The position numbers and the translations under genes were made by a program. The notes below the pieces were generated by a model. It was not told the DNA's origin and did no database searches. It saw only the letters and a program-made list of their open reading frames with translations. A DNA stretch of 64,000 nucleotides from Plutella xylostella (lineage: Eukaryota > Arthropoda > Insecta > Lepidoptera > Plutellidae), in the NCBI RefSeq assembly GCF_932276165.1, contig NC_064011.1, forward strand, positions 1,877,501-1,941,500, in the 5' to 3' direction. Below, one piece after another: positions 1-10,600 of this stretch. Each line of letters begins with the position of its first letter. Positions within the stretch are counted from its first letter, which is position 1.

Positions 1-30
1 ATGCCAGTTCTTCTACTAGCTGCTTTAGCT
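1..30 (+). CDS. Possible first coding exon, signal-peptide-like
   Basis: The window opens with ATG followed by nine codons reading MPVLLLAALA and then a good donor (GTAAGT at 31). This looks like the first exon of a secreted protein whose signal peptide is split by an intron. No second exon is recognisable before DESI2, and a ten-codon match of this kind could be chance. It may be a small nested gene, the end of a larger exon cut by the window edge, or nothing. Confidence 0.15.
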
Positions 31-944
31 GTAAGTAACTTAATGATGTTGATGATATTGTTTTTACACAGGGTGGATACCTACTGCTAAAACCAGTTGA
101 TATAATTAGCGAAAAATATATTTTAACTAAGCGAGAAAAGACTTCAATAGAGTAGGTACTCTCTTTTTAAAATCAAGGTATTTGTCTAGGCTATCAATCG
201 TGTAGTTGTTATAAATCAGAATTTATTGATGCTATTGTAAAAAATATTATTTAGGAGCTTTGTAGATGTGATTTCATTTTGCCATTTTTTCCGTTCGTAG
301 CACCTACGTAGTAGATATTTTGTTTGATAGCATTTCACAAGTTATATTATATCTTTGTATTTCTTTATAAAATATGTTTATTTTGTAAGCAACTATTTAA
401 GAGTAAGTAAGAAACTATTAGAGCGATGCCACACGGCCGACGGCGTCGTAAGTGTGTTGCGGCTAGCGTTCGTTATAAATTATAAATTATAAATTATAAA
501 TAATGCATTCCACGTGTAATAACTACATACATACATACTATTTGTAAAAAAAAACATTTCGGGATTTTCTTTCTTTCCTCCACCCTGGACAGTAAGTTAC
601 TGACGCTAATTTGACTGGCCAATCCTTTCATCACGGTGAGAAACCCTAAGATATCACCATCATAACTTAAATCTACGGTCCTCCCACCATTTATTCATCC
701 ATCAATCAATAGAATAGATGGTGATAGGATACGATAGAATATCACCATCTTATCTTAAATCTACGGTCGTACAACAGTCGTGCGGCGCTTGTGGGTTATG
801 GTGACTAGCTGTCAGCCAGAGCTCACGCCAGAACGCCCGTAGACGACATAGGTCACTTAGGACTTCCCGGAGAGACCACTGATATCCAAATGTTTTTTTT
901 ATGTCTACACGCCAGTCGATGCCTTTGCGATGTATCAAGACATA
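31..944. other. Intergenic, no gene recognised
   Basis: AT-rich sequence with a short ATTATAA tandem run near 473-501 and a CATA run near 528. A roughly 30-bp segment (near 650-680) recurs near 740-770. A 15-bp string at 774-788 recurs at 1152-1166, immediately upstream of the DESI2 start codon. No coding region is visible. Confidence 0.5.
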
Positions 945-1113
945 GGGTGCTTACATAGAGAATCGGGTATCTGTATCTGCCTGTACCGGTAACCTGATTA
1001 TGCGAAAGCGCGCACTGAGAGATTTAGAAATGAGAGTGCTTTTGCATAATCACTAATAATCAGGTTACCGGTACATGTAGATACAGGGAACCCGATTCTC
1101 TATGTAAGCACCC
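945..1113. mobile_element. Fold-back MITE (about 60-bp arms)
   Basis: The two ends are inverted copies: GGGTGCTTACATAGAG at 945-960 is the reverse complement of the sequence ending at 1113. The match continues inward for about 60 bp, including TACCGGTAACCTGATTA on one side and TAATCAGGTTACCGGTA on the other. Flanks read ATA on both sides, a possible 3-bp target duplication (Harbinger-like). It is non-coding and sits 60 bp upstream of the DESI2 start codon, so it could affect the promoter. Confidence 0.6.
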
Positions 1114-1173
1114 ATAGGAGCACCTTCATAAACTAATCTGAATGTCGTCCCACAGTCGTGCGGCGCGTGCGCG

Positions 1174-4100
1174 ATGTTTCCTTCGTGCATGTCGCTGCTG
1201 TCGCGGCGCGAGGGGCGTCCCACGCCGGCTCCGGGGCACGCGCCCGTCACGCTCAACGTTTATGACATGTACTGGACTAACTGGTGAGTGTTGTGTTGAA
1301 ATCTTGAGTCTTGCTTGACCTATCCGCGGAAGACACTTTTTCGGCCGAGGCTACAAGTTTAGTGCTGACAAATGTCCGCCATCTTGAATTTTCATCAAAC
1401 CTTTCTATCTCCGCCTCTAATCGTCCGATTTCGATGCAATTTTCACTCGATTTTGAAGCAGTTTTCACCAAACCTAGCTACGTTATCCTTCTACGGTACA
1501 CGGCGGGCGCGGGGCTGGGCGTGTTCCACAGCGGGGTGCAGGTGCACGGCGCCTCGCTCGTATTTACATTAAAGATGGCGGACGATTATGTTTTTCTAGC
1601 AGAACTCTTAAACTAATTGTTCGATTTCGATGCCGTTTTTAGATAAATACTCGTCTGACCCTGCGCTATCTATCTGACGCACTAAGTCCAAGATGGCGGA
1701 ATACAAAAGTCCGCCATCTTGAATTTCAATCAAACCTTTCTATTTCCGCCTCTAACCGTCCTATTTAGATGCAGTTTTCACACAAAAACCCACTATTTTG
1801 TTATCTATCTGATTCAGGAACTAGTGTTTCTCTGCCTGATTCAGGAGTGGTGTTGCCAGGTACACGGCGGGCGCGGGGCTGGGCGTTTTCCACAGCGGCG
1901 TGTAGGTGCACGGCGCCTCGCGCGGTTGTAGATTCAAAATGGCGGATGACAAACGTCATAATTTCTTCTTTCTTGCATAACTCCCAAACTACTCACCCGA
2001 TTTCGATGTCGCTTTTAGATAAATACTCGTCTGACCCTGCGCTATCTATCTGACGTAATGAATCCAAGATGGCAGCCGTTTGTCGTCCGCCATCTTGAAT
2101 TTCAATCAAATCTTTCTATCTCCGAAACCAATCGTCCGATTTGGATGCAGTTTTCACATAAAAACTAGTCTTTCTCTGCCTGATTCAGGAGTGGTGTTGC
2201 CAGGTACACGGCGGGCGCGGGGCTGGGCGTGTTCCACAGCGGGGTGCAGGTGCACGGCGCCTCGCGCCACTGTAGATTCAAAATGGCGGATGGCAAACAT
2301 CACAATTTAAACTTTCTAGCATAACTCCCAAACTAATTGTCCGATTTAGATGCCGTTTTTAGATAAATACTCGTCTTACCCTGCGCTATCTATCTGACGC
2401 ACCAAACCCAAGATGGCGTCTAACAAACGTCCGCCATCTTGAATTTTAATCAAACCTTTCTATCTCCCAAACTACTCATCCGATGTCGATGCAGTTTTCA
2501 CACAAAAACCCGTTATTTTATTATCTTTGTAACACAGGAGTGGTGTTGCCAGGTACACGGCGGGTGCAGGGCTGGGCGTGTTCCACAGCGGCGTGCAGGT
2601 CCACGGCTGTGAGTACGCGTACGGGGGGCACCCGTACTCGTTCACGGGAGTGTTTGACATCACGCCGCGCGATGAGCGGGAGCTGGGGGAGCACTTTCGG
2701 TTTCGGTGAGTGGCGGTCGATTTTAAACCTATACTAAACGTCTACCTAATATACATAAAACGTGGACTCACCCCCTTAAGCCAGGGTTATATGAGAGCCA
2801 AGCCGCGTTTTGCAACGTGTCGCGTCGGACTGCAATCGGATGCATCGGCTCTAATACAACCCTTGCTTTATTCATAGAAAAGTTATGGAACGTTTTAGCT
2901 TAACAGTTTGTTCTTTGACGAGAGAGACAAATCAGTGCAAAAGATAAAACGTTTTATAACTTTTCTATGAATAAGGGGGGGTACTTAAATATTTTGAACC
3001 GGTTTTAATGCAGAAATTTTACACATATCAGTAGACTAAAGCTGGTAGCATAAACTAGTAATATATTTAGTCTACGTTTTACAATAATAAACGGGAAGAC
3101 TTGTTTCGCCTAAGTAGCATGGTGGAGAGGCACTACAAGAAGAAGATTTATTTTCTACCTTGTTTTGAAACTCTACTACGAATAAATAATAAACCAGCGG
3201 ATACTAAGATGGCAAAAAGATCGTTCATTTCGAAAAAGCTGACTCTCGAAATTTGCCCGAAGCTTAACCCCTCGGCTGTCGACCAACCTTTATAAGGTGG
3301 ACAATAAATAGCTCACATATTATGTCCCGCCTTCTCTAAAGGTGTTACTGGTCTGCCGTATTTAAGTGAGCGATATTGCCTATGTGAACTATTGCTTTAA
3401 CCTCAACTAAGTGTAAAAAAAACGACAAGGATGGCATATAACCTATCGGCTGTTAAATCGGCTGCCAAACGACCTTTATATCCTTATATAAAACCTGGCG
3501 CTCGATTTGCCTCAATGAGGCACGTTATTAAAAAATTATTAAATAGTAAAAATGATCAACGAAGCGTATTATTTTAATTTATTAGTGTAATATAAATAAT
3601 ATTTTGTACTAGTTTTGCTGTACCTCCTGTCCCTCCTTTTGTACATTTATTTCTTATTTTTGTGCAATAAAGAATTAAATAAATTTTGAATTACATATTA
3701 TATTATCCTAACTTGGTTCCCCTCATCTTCCCTAATCTTTATTAACCAAAACTCGTTTTGCATAACTCGTATGGTCTAAACTTTTTTTTCCTAATCATCA
3801 CCAACTTAACCATTGCCTTATATATTACTAGCGTAAGGACAGGCCCAACCGCTCTAGAAAATGGCACCCTCGCGTTGGCCCTAAAATCTCATAAATCGGT
3901 CATAATTTGTATGAATTAGGGCTAGCGCGCGGGTCTCATTTTCTTTTGACAAAACGTTCTGACGGGCGTATCATTCCTTTTGAAATCGTTGAACTTAACC
4001 TAACTTAATCTTGTTTCTCGTGATATTATCTAAATAAATAATATATTAAGTAGGTATGTAGTATATATACAAATTGTGGTATTTTTCTCCTACATCCCGA

Positions 4101-7100
4101 AAATAACGATATTGAATGATGAAATATGAAAAATGGCCGCCGACAGGTGAGGGTTTAACAATGTTATGATTTTAGAGTTAGATGACAATGACATTCTACC
4201 TCACTGTTGCCACACTGACGTTAAGAGACACTTGCTTGTTTTTTGTGGCGCAGGCAAGGATAAATTCTATTATGCATATATAATGTTATGTGACGTCATA
4301 CTTACATTCAGCCGGCCAAATTTTAAATAAATATTAAAAATAGTTGTAATGAATAAAATACAAAAATAACGAAATTAGTTCCTTAAAATGGTCTATATTT
4401 TCAAAATAAATTATAAAAAATACATATCATAAATTGGTAGCATGGCCAATTGTCTCGCTAAAGCCTTGAACCGAGTAGACGTCTGGAGTATCCGGTTGAG
4501 TTGACCTTTTCCGAATATTTATAGAAAATGGGTCGATCTTAAATTAGTATTTTTCAATAAATTAGTTGTACAGTTATTGACCGATTTTTGACAAGATTTT
4601 TTGAAGTCGTAGTGGAAAAGTTGCGGAACCATGGTTTTACTTTTACTTAAGATACTATGTTACTTCAAAGAAAATTATCACCATGATTAACCCCTTAGAT
4701 TGGTGTAATAAAATCCGAACTTATTATTTTCACCGCATTGGGTTCGATTCCCAGCTTAATTCGACTGCAGTTTGTATTGTTTTCAAAACAATCAAAGTCT
4801 CCTTTCAGTAGTTTCAGTAAAAGGTTAAGTCTGGTTTTTAATTTCAGATACTACCTAATTTGCCAGATTCTGAACTGATTGCCAGGTTCATCAAAAATCG
4901 CTTATCCCGCCTATAGAACGACACGTCACTAACTGCCGGTTTCTATAACTCTATCTATCTACAGGGTGTTGCAAAATTGGTATACTAAGCCGAAACCTAC
5001 ATGTGCAGCATGGTATATCTAAGCCCGAAACTGAAATCAGAATTTGGAAATTCGCGAAAAAAAATAATCATTTTCCATAGTAAAAAGTCACGTGACCAAC
5101 AAAGTTTCTATGAAAAATAAATATTTTTTTTCGGGAATTTTGAAATTCTGATTTCAGTTTCGGGCTTAGATATACCATGCTGCACATGCTGGTGTCGGCT
5201 TAGTATACCCTTTTTGCAACACCCTGTATAAGTGGTAGTTACTTTCATACGATTTTGACAGATTGTTACTTTTGATTATGTCAAAATCGTATGAAAGTAA
5301 CCAGTTATGGATAGATAGACATGTAGAAACTAGAGATGCCACGAATATTCGGCAACTATTCGGTATTCGGCCTATTCGGCCAGTTTTTTCAGTATTCGGT
5401 ATTCGGCCGAATAGTGCGTACTATTCGGGCCGAATACCGAATAGTAAATCATGTAAAAAATGACTTGTTATTTCAATCAAAATTGTGTATTTATTTCCAA
5501 ATCACAACATTTTAGTACTTAAAATTAATCAGTAGTAAGTTGTGCTGGATAAAAACGAGCATTTCAGCATTTGGTAGCCCACGATTGCGCTTTTCATTGT
5601 AACCATTCTCAGAAAATTACCTCTCACTATAAACGCTACTTCCAGGTGAAGAAAAATAAGTTATTGCAAATTTCAAACGGTTCGGGTATTGTTTTTTGTT
5701 TGCTGACCACCATTTGTAAGGATCGGAAATCCGATCTAGGCGAACTATTATCAAATAAAAATTCAACTCGTTTGCCACAGCATTCTGCCTCCTAATAATT
5801 AGCATTTCTCATATAATCTGTAGCGACTTCTTCAAAGCAGTTCCAGGAACAAAAAAAACAGGTTGTAGCGCCGAATATTCGGCGGCCGAATATTCGGCGC
5901 TTCGGCCGGCAGCGTAGCCGAATATTCGGTATTCGGTATTCGGCCAATTCACTATTCGTGGCAACACTAGTAGAAACTGGCAGTTAATCGCGGGACAATC
6001 GACTGTTGATGAACCGTTCAGAATCTGTCAATTTATTATGTGAGATTAAAAAAGACTTTAGTTTCACTCCAAGGCCCATTAGTTTTTTTTCACCCTGTAT
6101 ATTAATGTTGTTCCCTATGTGTTGACAGACAGAGTGTGTTGATCGGCTACACCCGCTTCTCCGAGGAGGAGGTGCGGCGCCTGGTGGCCGAGCTGGGCAA
6201 GCAGTTCCGCGGGGACCGGTGCGTGCAGCGGGGCTATCACCACCGACACATTAGCTATTAACAGTCGTAGTAGCGTCGACGTAATTTGCATGGTTCTAAC
6301 AAATGTTTGACAGGCGAGCGACGCTGCTTTATTATGGATTGTTAATTGCTAATGTTCGGTGGCGATTAAGGCATCGAAACCCGGTCCATTAAACCCACAA
6401 TTTACAATAGAAATAAGTAAACCCTAATGATCCTAAATTTACTTATGAAAAGCTTTGAATATTTTATTAATACGGCGGGGCAGCCGGTGCCTGATCCCGG
6501 GATCAGAGTCGCTAACCACTGCGCCATCTCGCCGTATTACAGTGATTAGAATGACGAGTTGTGTGACCTTATTTAAAATAACTATACTTACTTCAACTGT
6601 TGGAAAAAAATATTGGTAATAAAATAATAATGTGCTAAAAAAAAATTCGCCTCTTTTCAGATACCACTTAATGAACAACAACTGCAATCACTTCACGTCG
6701 GCTTTCTGTCTGGTTGGTATTTTGAATACATGTAAAACATAGCGTGGGACACCCTTCAGCCCACTAGAATATCTTCTTTGTACTGGCTACCGGTATTGGT
6801 TGAATGAGAAGACCGAGGACAGAGCTTTGGCCAGCAGTGAACAATTACGTGCTAATGATAATTAGGATCTAACGAAGGCCGCAGGGCGTCCCACGTTACG
6901 ATTGGCTATTCGGAGTCTGTATAATAACAAACCTCATATAAACAATAAAAACATTACACATCCAATTATGTCGTTTACCGTAATAATTGCTGTTTCGTAA
7001 CTAATTAAATGTCATTATCGCAGACACGAGTGTGAAACAATGCTTTATTATCTATGGATTTATTGTCGTTGAGTTCACAAGGTTAGGAAATATGTACTCA

Positions 7101-10052
7101 GTTTACTTGTTTAGTCTTCCTATTATTATTGGTGAACTGGTTATTTCCTCATTTTATGGTTATAACTTTATTATGTAGGAATTTAATTGAAGTTTGAAGA
7201 CGTCAAATGTACTTACAGTCAGAAAAATACCAATTAGTCTTAGGTTCAAACTGTTTGAGCTGGGTTGGCAATAACTTATACTTAAGAATAAGCATACATA
7301 TATCTTAAGTTACAATATCTTTTGCTGACTGTACCTTATACGTCGGGCGCACCCTGATCAGTCGGAAACTGACGCTGATCTAACTGTCCAATCCTTTTAC
7401 CACAATGACAAACCATAGTCTAGCTCTGTTTGTCTCGGACACGCTCTTAACCCTAGAGTAGTCGCGCCTTTTTGTGTGACGCGAGTGCTCGCGTGGGGAG
7501 CATTTTGCCGCCCATATTAAAATGTATTTTTTGGACACTTAATAAATACGATAACTTATAAATGTATATAATTTGAATAAAATGAATCATATGGTATTAG
7601 AAAAAGTAATATTTATAGTTTTAATATTATAATTTTTCACTATATGACCTATCGTTCATGCCTTGGGAAAATTTCTGACCTTTTAGGTATCAATGTGTCT
7701 TAAGCCACACAAAATCAACAAATCTCAAAATTATTAAAAAAAATTGACTTTATCGTCATCTAGAGCATTTATTTCAGCAATACAATCCTGAAACATGAAC
7801 TTAAAGTGTTCGTTGCACAGTAACTTTCTTCATGTATTGCACCCTTTTTTGACCTGCTATTTTTCTTATATGGACATAGTTATAAGCATGTGCCCTCCCT
7901 TCTTTAGGGTGTTTTTTGTTGGTCCGATGGTACAAAACGGGGGATTGGTACCACCGAACCAACAAAAAACACTTATGTACTGTCCATATGTAAGATTTTA
8001 TTGTTAAACGTGGTGTAGTTATGGGCAGAGCTATTTCTTTCAGGTAAATTCTTCGAAAAATGAACTGGTTAGCAAATTAACAAAGTTATATCGTAAATCG
8101 AATGTAAACTGAAATAAATACATACCTACATTACATTTACATTATATTACCAAAAAACACTGAAAAACTTATAATATTTCATAAAAAATGTATAAAAAAT
8201 AACTTTAATTTTAGTGACGCGAGTGCTCGCGCAGTGAGTATTTTGCCGCCCCGTGCGACACACTCTCTTCAATTCTCTCTTCCTGCTGTAACCTGTGCAC
8301 TGAATTTCTCCAAATTTAATTTACATGTAGGAGAGGACCGAGAGGGCAGCTACATAGGCGCTGGACCTTGAGGAGTGCATACTTCACAAAATATTAAACA
8401 TTCTTTGCTGAGCGGGGCAAAATGCTCATAGCGCGAGCACTCTAGGGTTAAAGAAGACCATCCCATTATACTCCTATCGCCATTGACTTAAGGACCAAAA
8501 CCACCGAAACATTAAACTTTTCCTCTTAACCCCTCAGGCGTTATGCAATATTAAACTTTAACCTTTAACCCCTTAAGCGTTATGCAATACTAAACTTAAC
8601 CCTTTACCCATCAGGCTATATTCAACCAGGACAACCCGGTGTGGGTAAACCGGCTCTTAAAGACCATCTCATTTAGCATCTTAACACATCGACATAAGCT
8701 GCAAACCCACCTAAACATTAAACTTTTCCTCTTAACCCCTCAGCCGTTATGCAATATTAAACTTTAACCCTTAACCCCTCAGGCGTTATGCAACCAGGAC
8801 ATCCCGGCGTGGGTGAACCGGCTCGCGTACGTGAGCTCGTGCGTGCCCTTCCTGCAGCGGTGCCTGCCCAAGTGAGTGCTGTTATACGTTTGTGTGTTGT
8901 GTGTCGTGGGATAAGCGAATATATGGTTCTGACCTTGATGACAGTCTTATAAACGCCTTATATAAATGATAAAAGACGTTATAAACATGGTAATTTTTAA
9001 AGAAGTTGATAAGTTAATTTGTTTGGACCGTCACAATTATTCTTATTCGGAATATGGAAAATGAGATTTACATGTTCTATGAAAGCATGTACATAATCAG
9101 ATTGCGAGAATTTCTGCGAATAGTTTAAGTCAAGCACGCTAGATGTCGCTGCAAGCTTGTTTGTCCTTCGGCGCTTCATCCTTTATTAGTCATTTTACCT
9201 TTAGCTGCATCTTTCAGTCATCGCCTGAACCTTAGATTACCTTGCCTTAAATTCAAGCTGCAAATTTCACAATTCTTCATTAGCAAAATGTATTCGAAGA
9301 TTAATCGAGTAAAATCTCAAACGATTTTTTCAATTAATTTATGCGTTTAAGGCTCTAAACTTACAACTTATGGCTTCCTTATTGTTGACATAACAAAGTC
9401 CACTCGTTTTGCAGTACCGTCGACTGCAATAACTATAAGACGTGCAGACACTCTTAAATAAATATGCCAAGTTTGCTTCTAATTGGTTACGGTTTGATCG
9501 CATGTGAGTTTTTGCTGTGTTATATCATAATTCATCTTGTCGTGATTACCAATAGATGGCGTTAGTTGTGTTATATGTTGTGTGATTTTGCATTAAATCC
9601 GATATATTCATTATTGGTTATTGTTGTGTGTAGTTTTTTGTTTTTATGGCGAAGTACATTTATTTAGGTTTTCCTTGATTTAAAAATTATAGTGACCATT
9701 GCCATATCATCTCATATCTTTTATAATTAACGGTTATTCGTATAATTTCTCACAAAACATTGTAATTATTGCGCATAAAAAAAATTCATTTCTAGAATCC
9801 ATAATCGTAAAATCATCAAGCTTTAAAAAACGCCGCAACGGGATTGGTCATGGCATCAAATGTAACAACCCCCGTTTTGACGCCGGCGAATTTGTGTAGT
9901 TTAGACAGATGCGCTCAGAGGGCGCCGTACTCGCCGCCGAGCGATGCTGAACCGTTTGGCATGTGGTTTCCAGAGAGTGGCTGACCCCTGCCGCGCTACA
10001 GCACTCTTTGGCGGCGCATTCTCGCTCCTCTTCGCCACAAACGCCTCAATAG
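1174..10052 (+). CDS. DESI2: DESI2/PPPDE1-like deubiquitinase/deSUMOylase, complete, 6 exons
   Basis: Exons: 1174-1283, 2553-2705, 6129-6218, 6661-6712, 8783-8871, 9974-10052; total 573 nt, 190 aa, all junctions in phase with GT/AG borders. The protein is a PPPDE-fold cysteine isopeptidase. Exon 1 gives VTLNVYDMYW. Exon 2 gives GVFHSGVQVHG with the catalytic-type His (about residue 48) and EYAYGGHPYSFTGVF. Exon 4 gives YHLMNNNCNHF with the catalytic-type Cys (about residue 126). Exons 5-6 give WVNRLA, SSCVPFLQRCLPKEWLTPAAL, the conserved family C-terminus. Human DESI2 is of similar length (about 194 aa). The N-terminus (MFPSCMSLLSRREG) resembles other insect members, supporting the ATG at 1174. 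A CAG just upstream (1152-1154) could be an acceptor for a 5' UTR exon. In the family the enzyme removes SUMO/ubiquitin or acts as an S-acyl thioesterase; substrate here is unknown. Confidence 0.9.
1372..2552 (+). repeat. Tandem array of DESI2 exon-2 border copies
   Basis: The first intron is mostly a tandem array with a period of about 345-365 bp. Each unit carries the acceptor and first about 60 bp of DESI2 exon 2 (starting at 1496, 1860 and 2204; the true exon starts at 2553), then diverges into non-coding sequence at the GTGCACGGC position. Copies 2 and 3 keep a CAG acceptor; copy 2 has an in-frame TAG in the exon part; none keeps the exon's 3' half or a donor. The non-coding part of each unit holds CCGCCATCTTG and AAGATGGCGG motifs (see findings). 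The copies are pseudo-exons, not alternative exons. Confidence 0.85.
2870..2975. repeat. Short fold-back element
   Basis: TTCATAGAAAAGTTAT near 2871 is mirrored by ATAACTTTTCTATGAA near 2955-2971, with AACGTTTTA/TAAAACGTT as the inner continuation. It forms a hairpin-type MITE of about 100 bp in DESI2 intron 2. It is non-coding. Confidence 0.6.
2980..4860. other. DESI2 intron 2, nothing recognised
   Basis: AT-rich intronic sequence. The small open frame near 3101-3295 has no family resemblance and no splice context. No gene or clear mobile element is seen in this stretch. Confidence 0.5.
4962..5226. mobile_element. Fold-back MITE, TA target site
   Basis: Ends CAGGGTGTTGCAAAA and TTTTTGCAACACCCTG are inverted copies and the match extends deep into the element (GTATACTAAGCCGA / TCGGCTTAGTATAC). 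TA dinucleotides flank both ends (4960-4961, 5227-5228), as in Tc1/mariner-derived MITEs. 265 bp, non-coding. A related, more diverged copy begins near 63894. Confidence 0.75.
5331..5969. mobile_element. Non-autonomous hAT element with ATTCGG repeats
   Basis: Bounded by a perfect 8-bp duplication GTAGAAAC (5323-5330 and 5970-5977). Terminal inverted repeats are TAGAGATGCCACGAATA and, on the other strand, TAGTGTTGCCACGAATA. The 8-bp site and TAGNG start are typical of hAT. Subterminal regions are built from many TATTCGG/CCGAATA units in both orientations, probably transposase-binding arrays. There is no transposase frame. Confidence 0.85.
6239..6363. mobile_element. Small fold-back MITE (CCACCGACACATTAGC family)
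   Basis: The left arm CACCACCGACACATTAGC mirrors the right arm GCTAATGTTCGGTGG, with inner GTAGTAGCGTCG / GCGACGCTGC. It lies 20 bp downstream of DESI2 exon 3. Related copies or fragments occur at about 22054-22172, 22810-22870, 23079-23170, 23222-23330, 29714-29795, 29850-29970 and 32147-32215, mostly in the SDCCAG8-like gene. Confidence 0.65.
6460..6540 (-). repeat. tRNA-derived SINE fragment
   Basis: On the minus strand this reads GGCGAGATGGCGCAGTGGTT and continues with a GCGACTCTGATCCCGGGATC segment. The A-box-like TGGCGCAGTGGTTAGCG is the hallmark of a Pol III tRNA-related head. The fold and length do not fit a functional tRNA, so I call it a SINE head or tRNA pseudogene. Confidence 0.55.
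7451..8447. mobile_element. piggyBac-like non-autonomous element, TTAA sites
   Basis: Flanked by TTAA on both sides (7447-7450, 8448-8451). Terminal repeats CCCTAGAGTAGTCGCGCC and, reversed, CCCTAGAGTGCTCGCGCT resemble the CCCTAGAAAG end of piggyBac. The GACGCGAGTGCTCGCG/ATTTTGCCGCC motif is repeated internally at about 7473, 8216 and in reverse near 8416. A strong hairpin sits at about 7910-7970 (GTGTTTTTTGTTGGTCCG and its complement). 997 bp, no transposase. Confidence 0.75.
8455..8797 (+). repeat. Duplicated acceptor region of DESI2 exon 5
   Basis: A segment of about 205 bp ending in the first bases of exon 5 is present twice: 8455-8659 and 8660 onward into the true exon at 8783. The earlier copy reads CAACCAGGACAACCCGGTGT and stops resembling the exon after about 45 bp. 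Within it the acceptor itself (TTAACCCCTCAGGCGTTATG) recurs in near-identical form at about 8526, 8563, 8596, 8732 and 8771. Only the last leads into a full coding exon, so the others are decoy acceptors. Confidence 0.75.
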
Positions 10053-10424
10053 CATTGTGAGTACACTTTGAAGTATAGACACACGTTTTTTGTTATTGTT
10101 TCTAGGGTCTGAAGGATAATGTTTTATGAAAATAGAGAGTCTTGTCCCAACAATTGGTTTTATGGACGTTCTAATTACTAGTAGTATCGTTGAGAAAGTA
10201 GTAGTTTTGCAGTTTGGTGTAAGGCTATATTGGATATAATCCGGAAATTTCTTTTGAAAAAGGTGTTCACGTAGACAGTGTTTAACAGATGTTTAGAGCT
10301 GTCAAATACATTATAAATATATCTCAAATACCATTCTACACACTCTTCAAACATTGTTTAATCTTTGTGGTACTACATATTAAATCTAATATTACATATC
10401 AAAACCGTTTACTATTATTTTCAG

Positions 10425-10600
10425 ATGACGGCGGCGTGCGCTGGCGTCGGGCCGCGATCAGACGATCAAACCGTAGATCTAATTAATGTAAGAATAAACT
10501 TGGCGTATTGTCAAACGAAGTCCAAGCGCTCGCCGCTAGATGGAGCTACCACGTTTTTTAAATAATATATTTACTTAATAAATTTAGTTTCGGATATCAT
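10425..10600 (+). other. DESI2: Likely 3' UTR exon of DESI2
   Basis: Five bases after the DESI2 stop there is a donor-like GTGAGTAC (10058). A pyrimidine-rich acceptor TATTTTCAG precedes 10425. AATAAA polyadenylation signals follow at 10493-10498 and 10577-10582. An intron this close to the stop would not trigger decay. The open frame here (MTAACAGVGPRSDD) is probably incidental. Confidence 0.4.

Larger units (their letters stand above)
4866..6037. mobile_element. Outer fold-back element split by two later insertions
   Basis: The left arm (about 4866-4960: GATTCTGAAC, GGTTCATCAA, TCCCGC, ACTGCCGGTTTCT) is an imperfect inverted copy of the right arm (about 5978-6037: AGAAACTGGCAGT, GCGGGA, TTGATGAACC, GTTCAGAATC). 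The centre has been entered by a TA-flanked MITE (4962-5226) and a hAT element (5331-5969). A further short palindrome (GTTACTTTCATACGATTTTG and its complement) lies at about 5238-5304. It is non-coding; the superfamily is unclear. Confidence 0.5.

Noticed and set aside
6460..6540. Functional tRNA gene
   Set aside because: A-box is present but spacing and stems do not give a cloverleaf by eye; it fits a SINE head.
8500..8800. Telomere-like TTAACCCC repeats
   Set aside because: Not the insect TTAGG repeat; the unit is copied from the DESI2 exon 5 acceptor.
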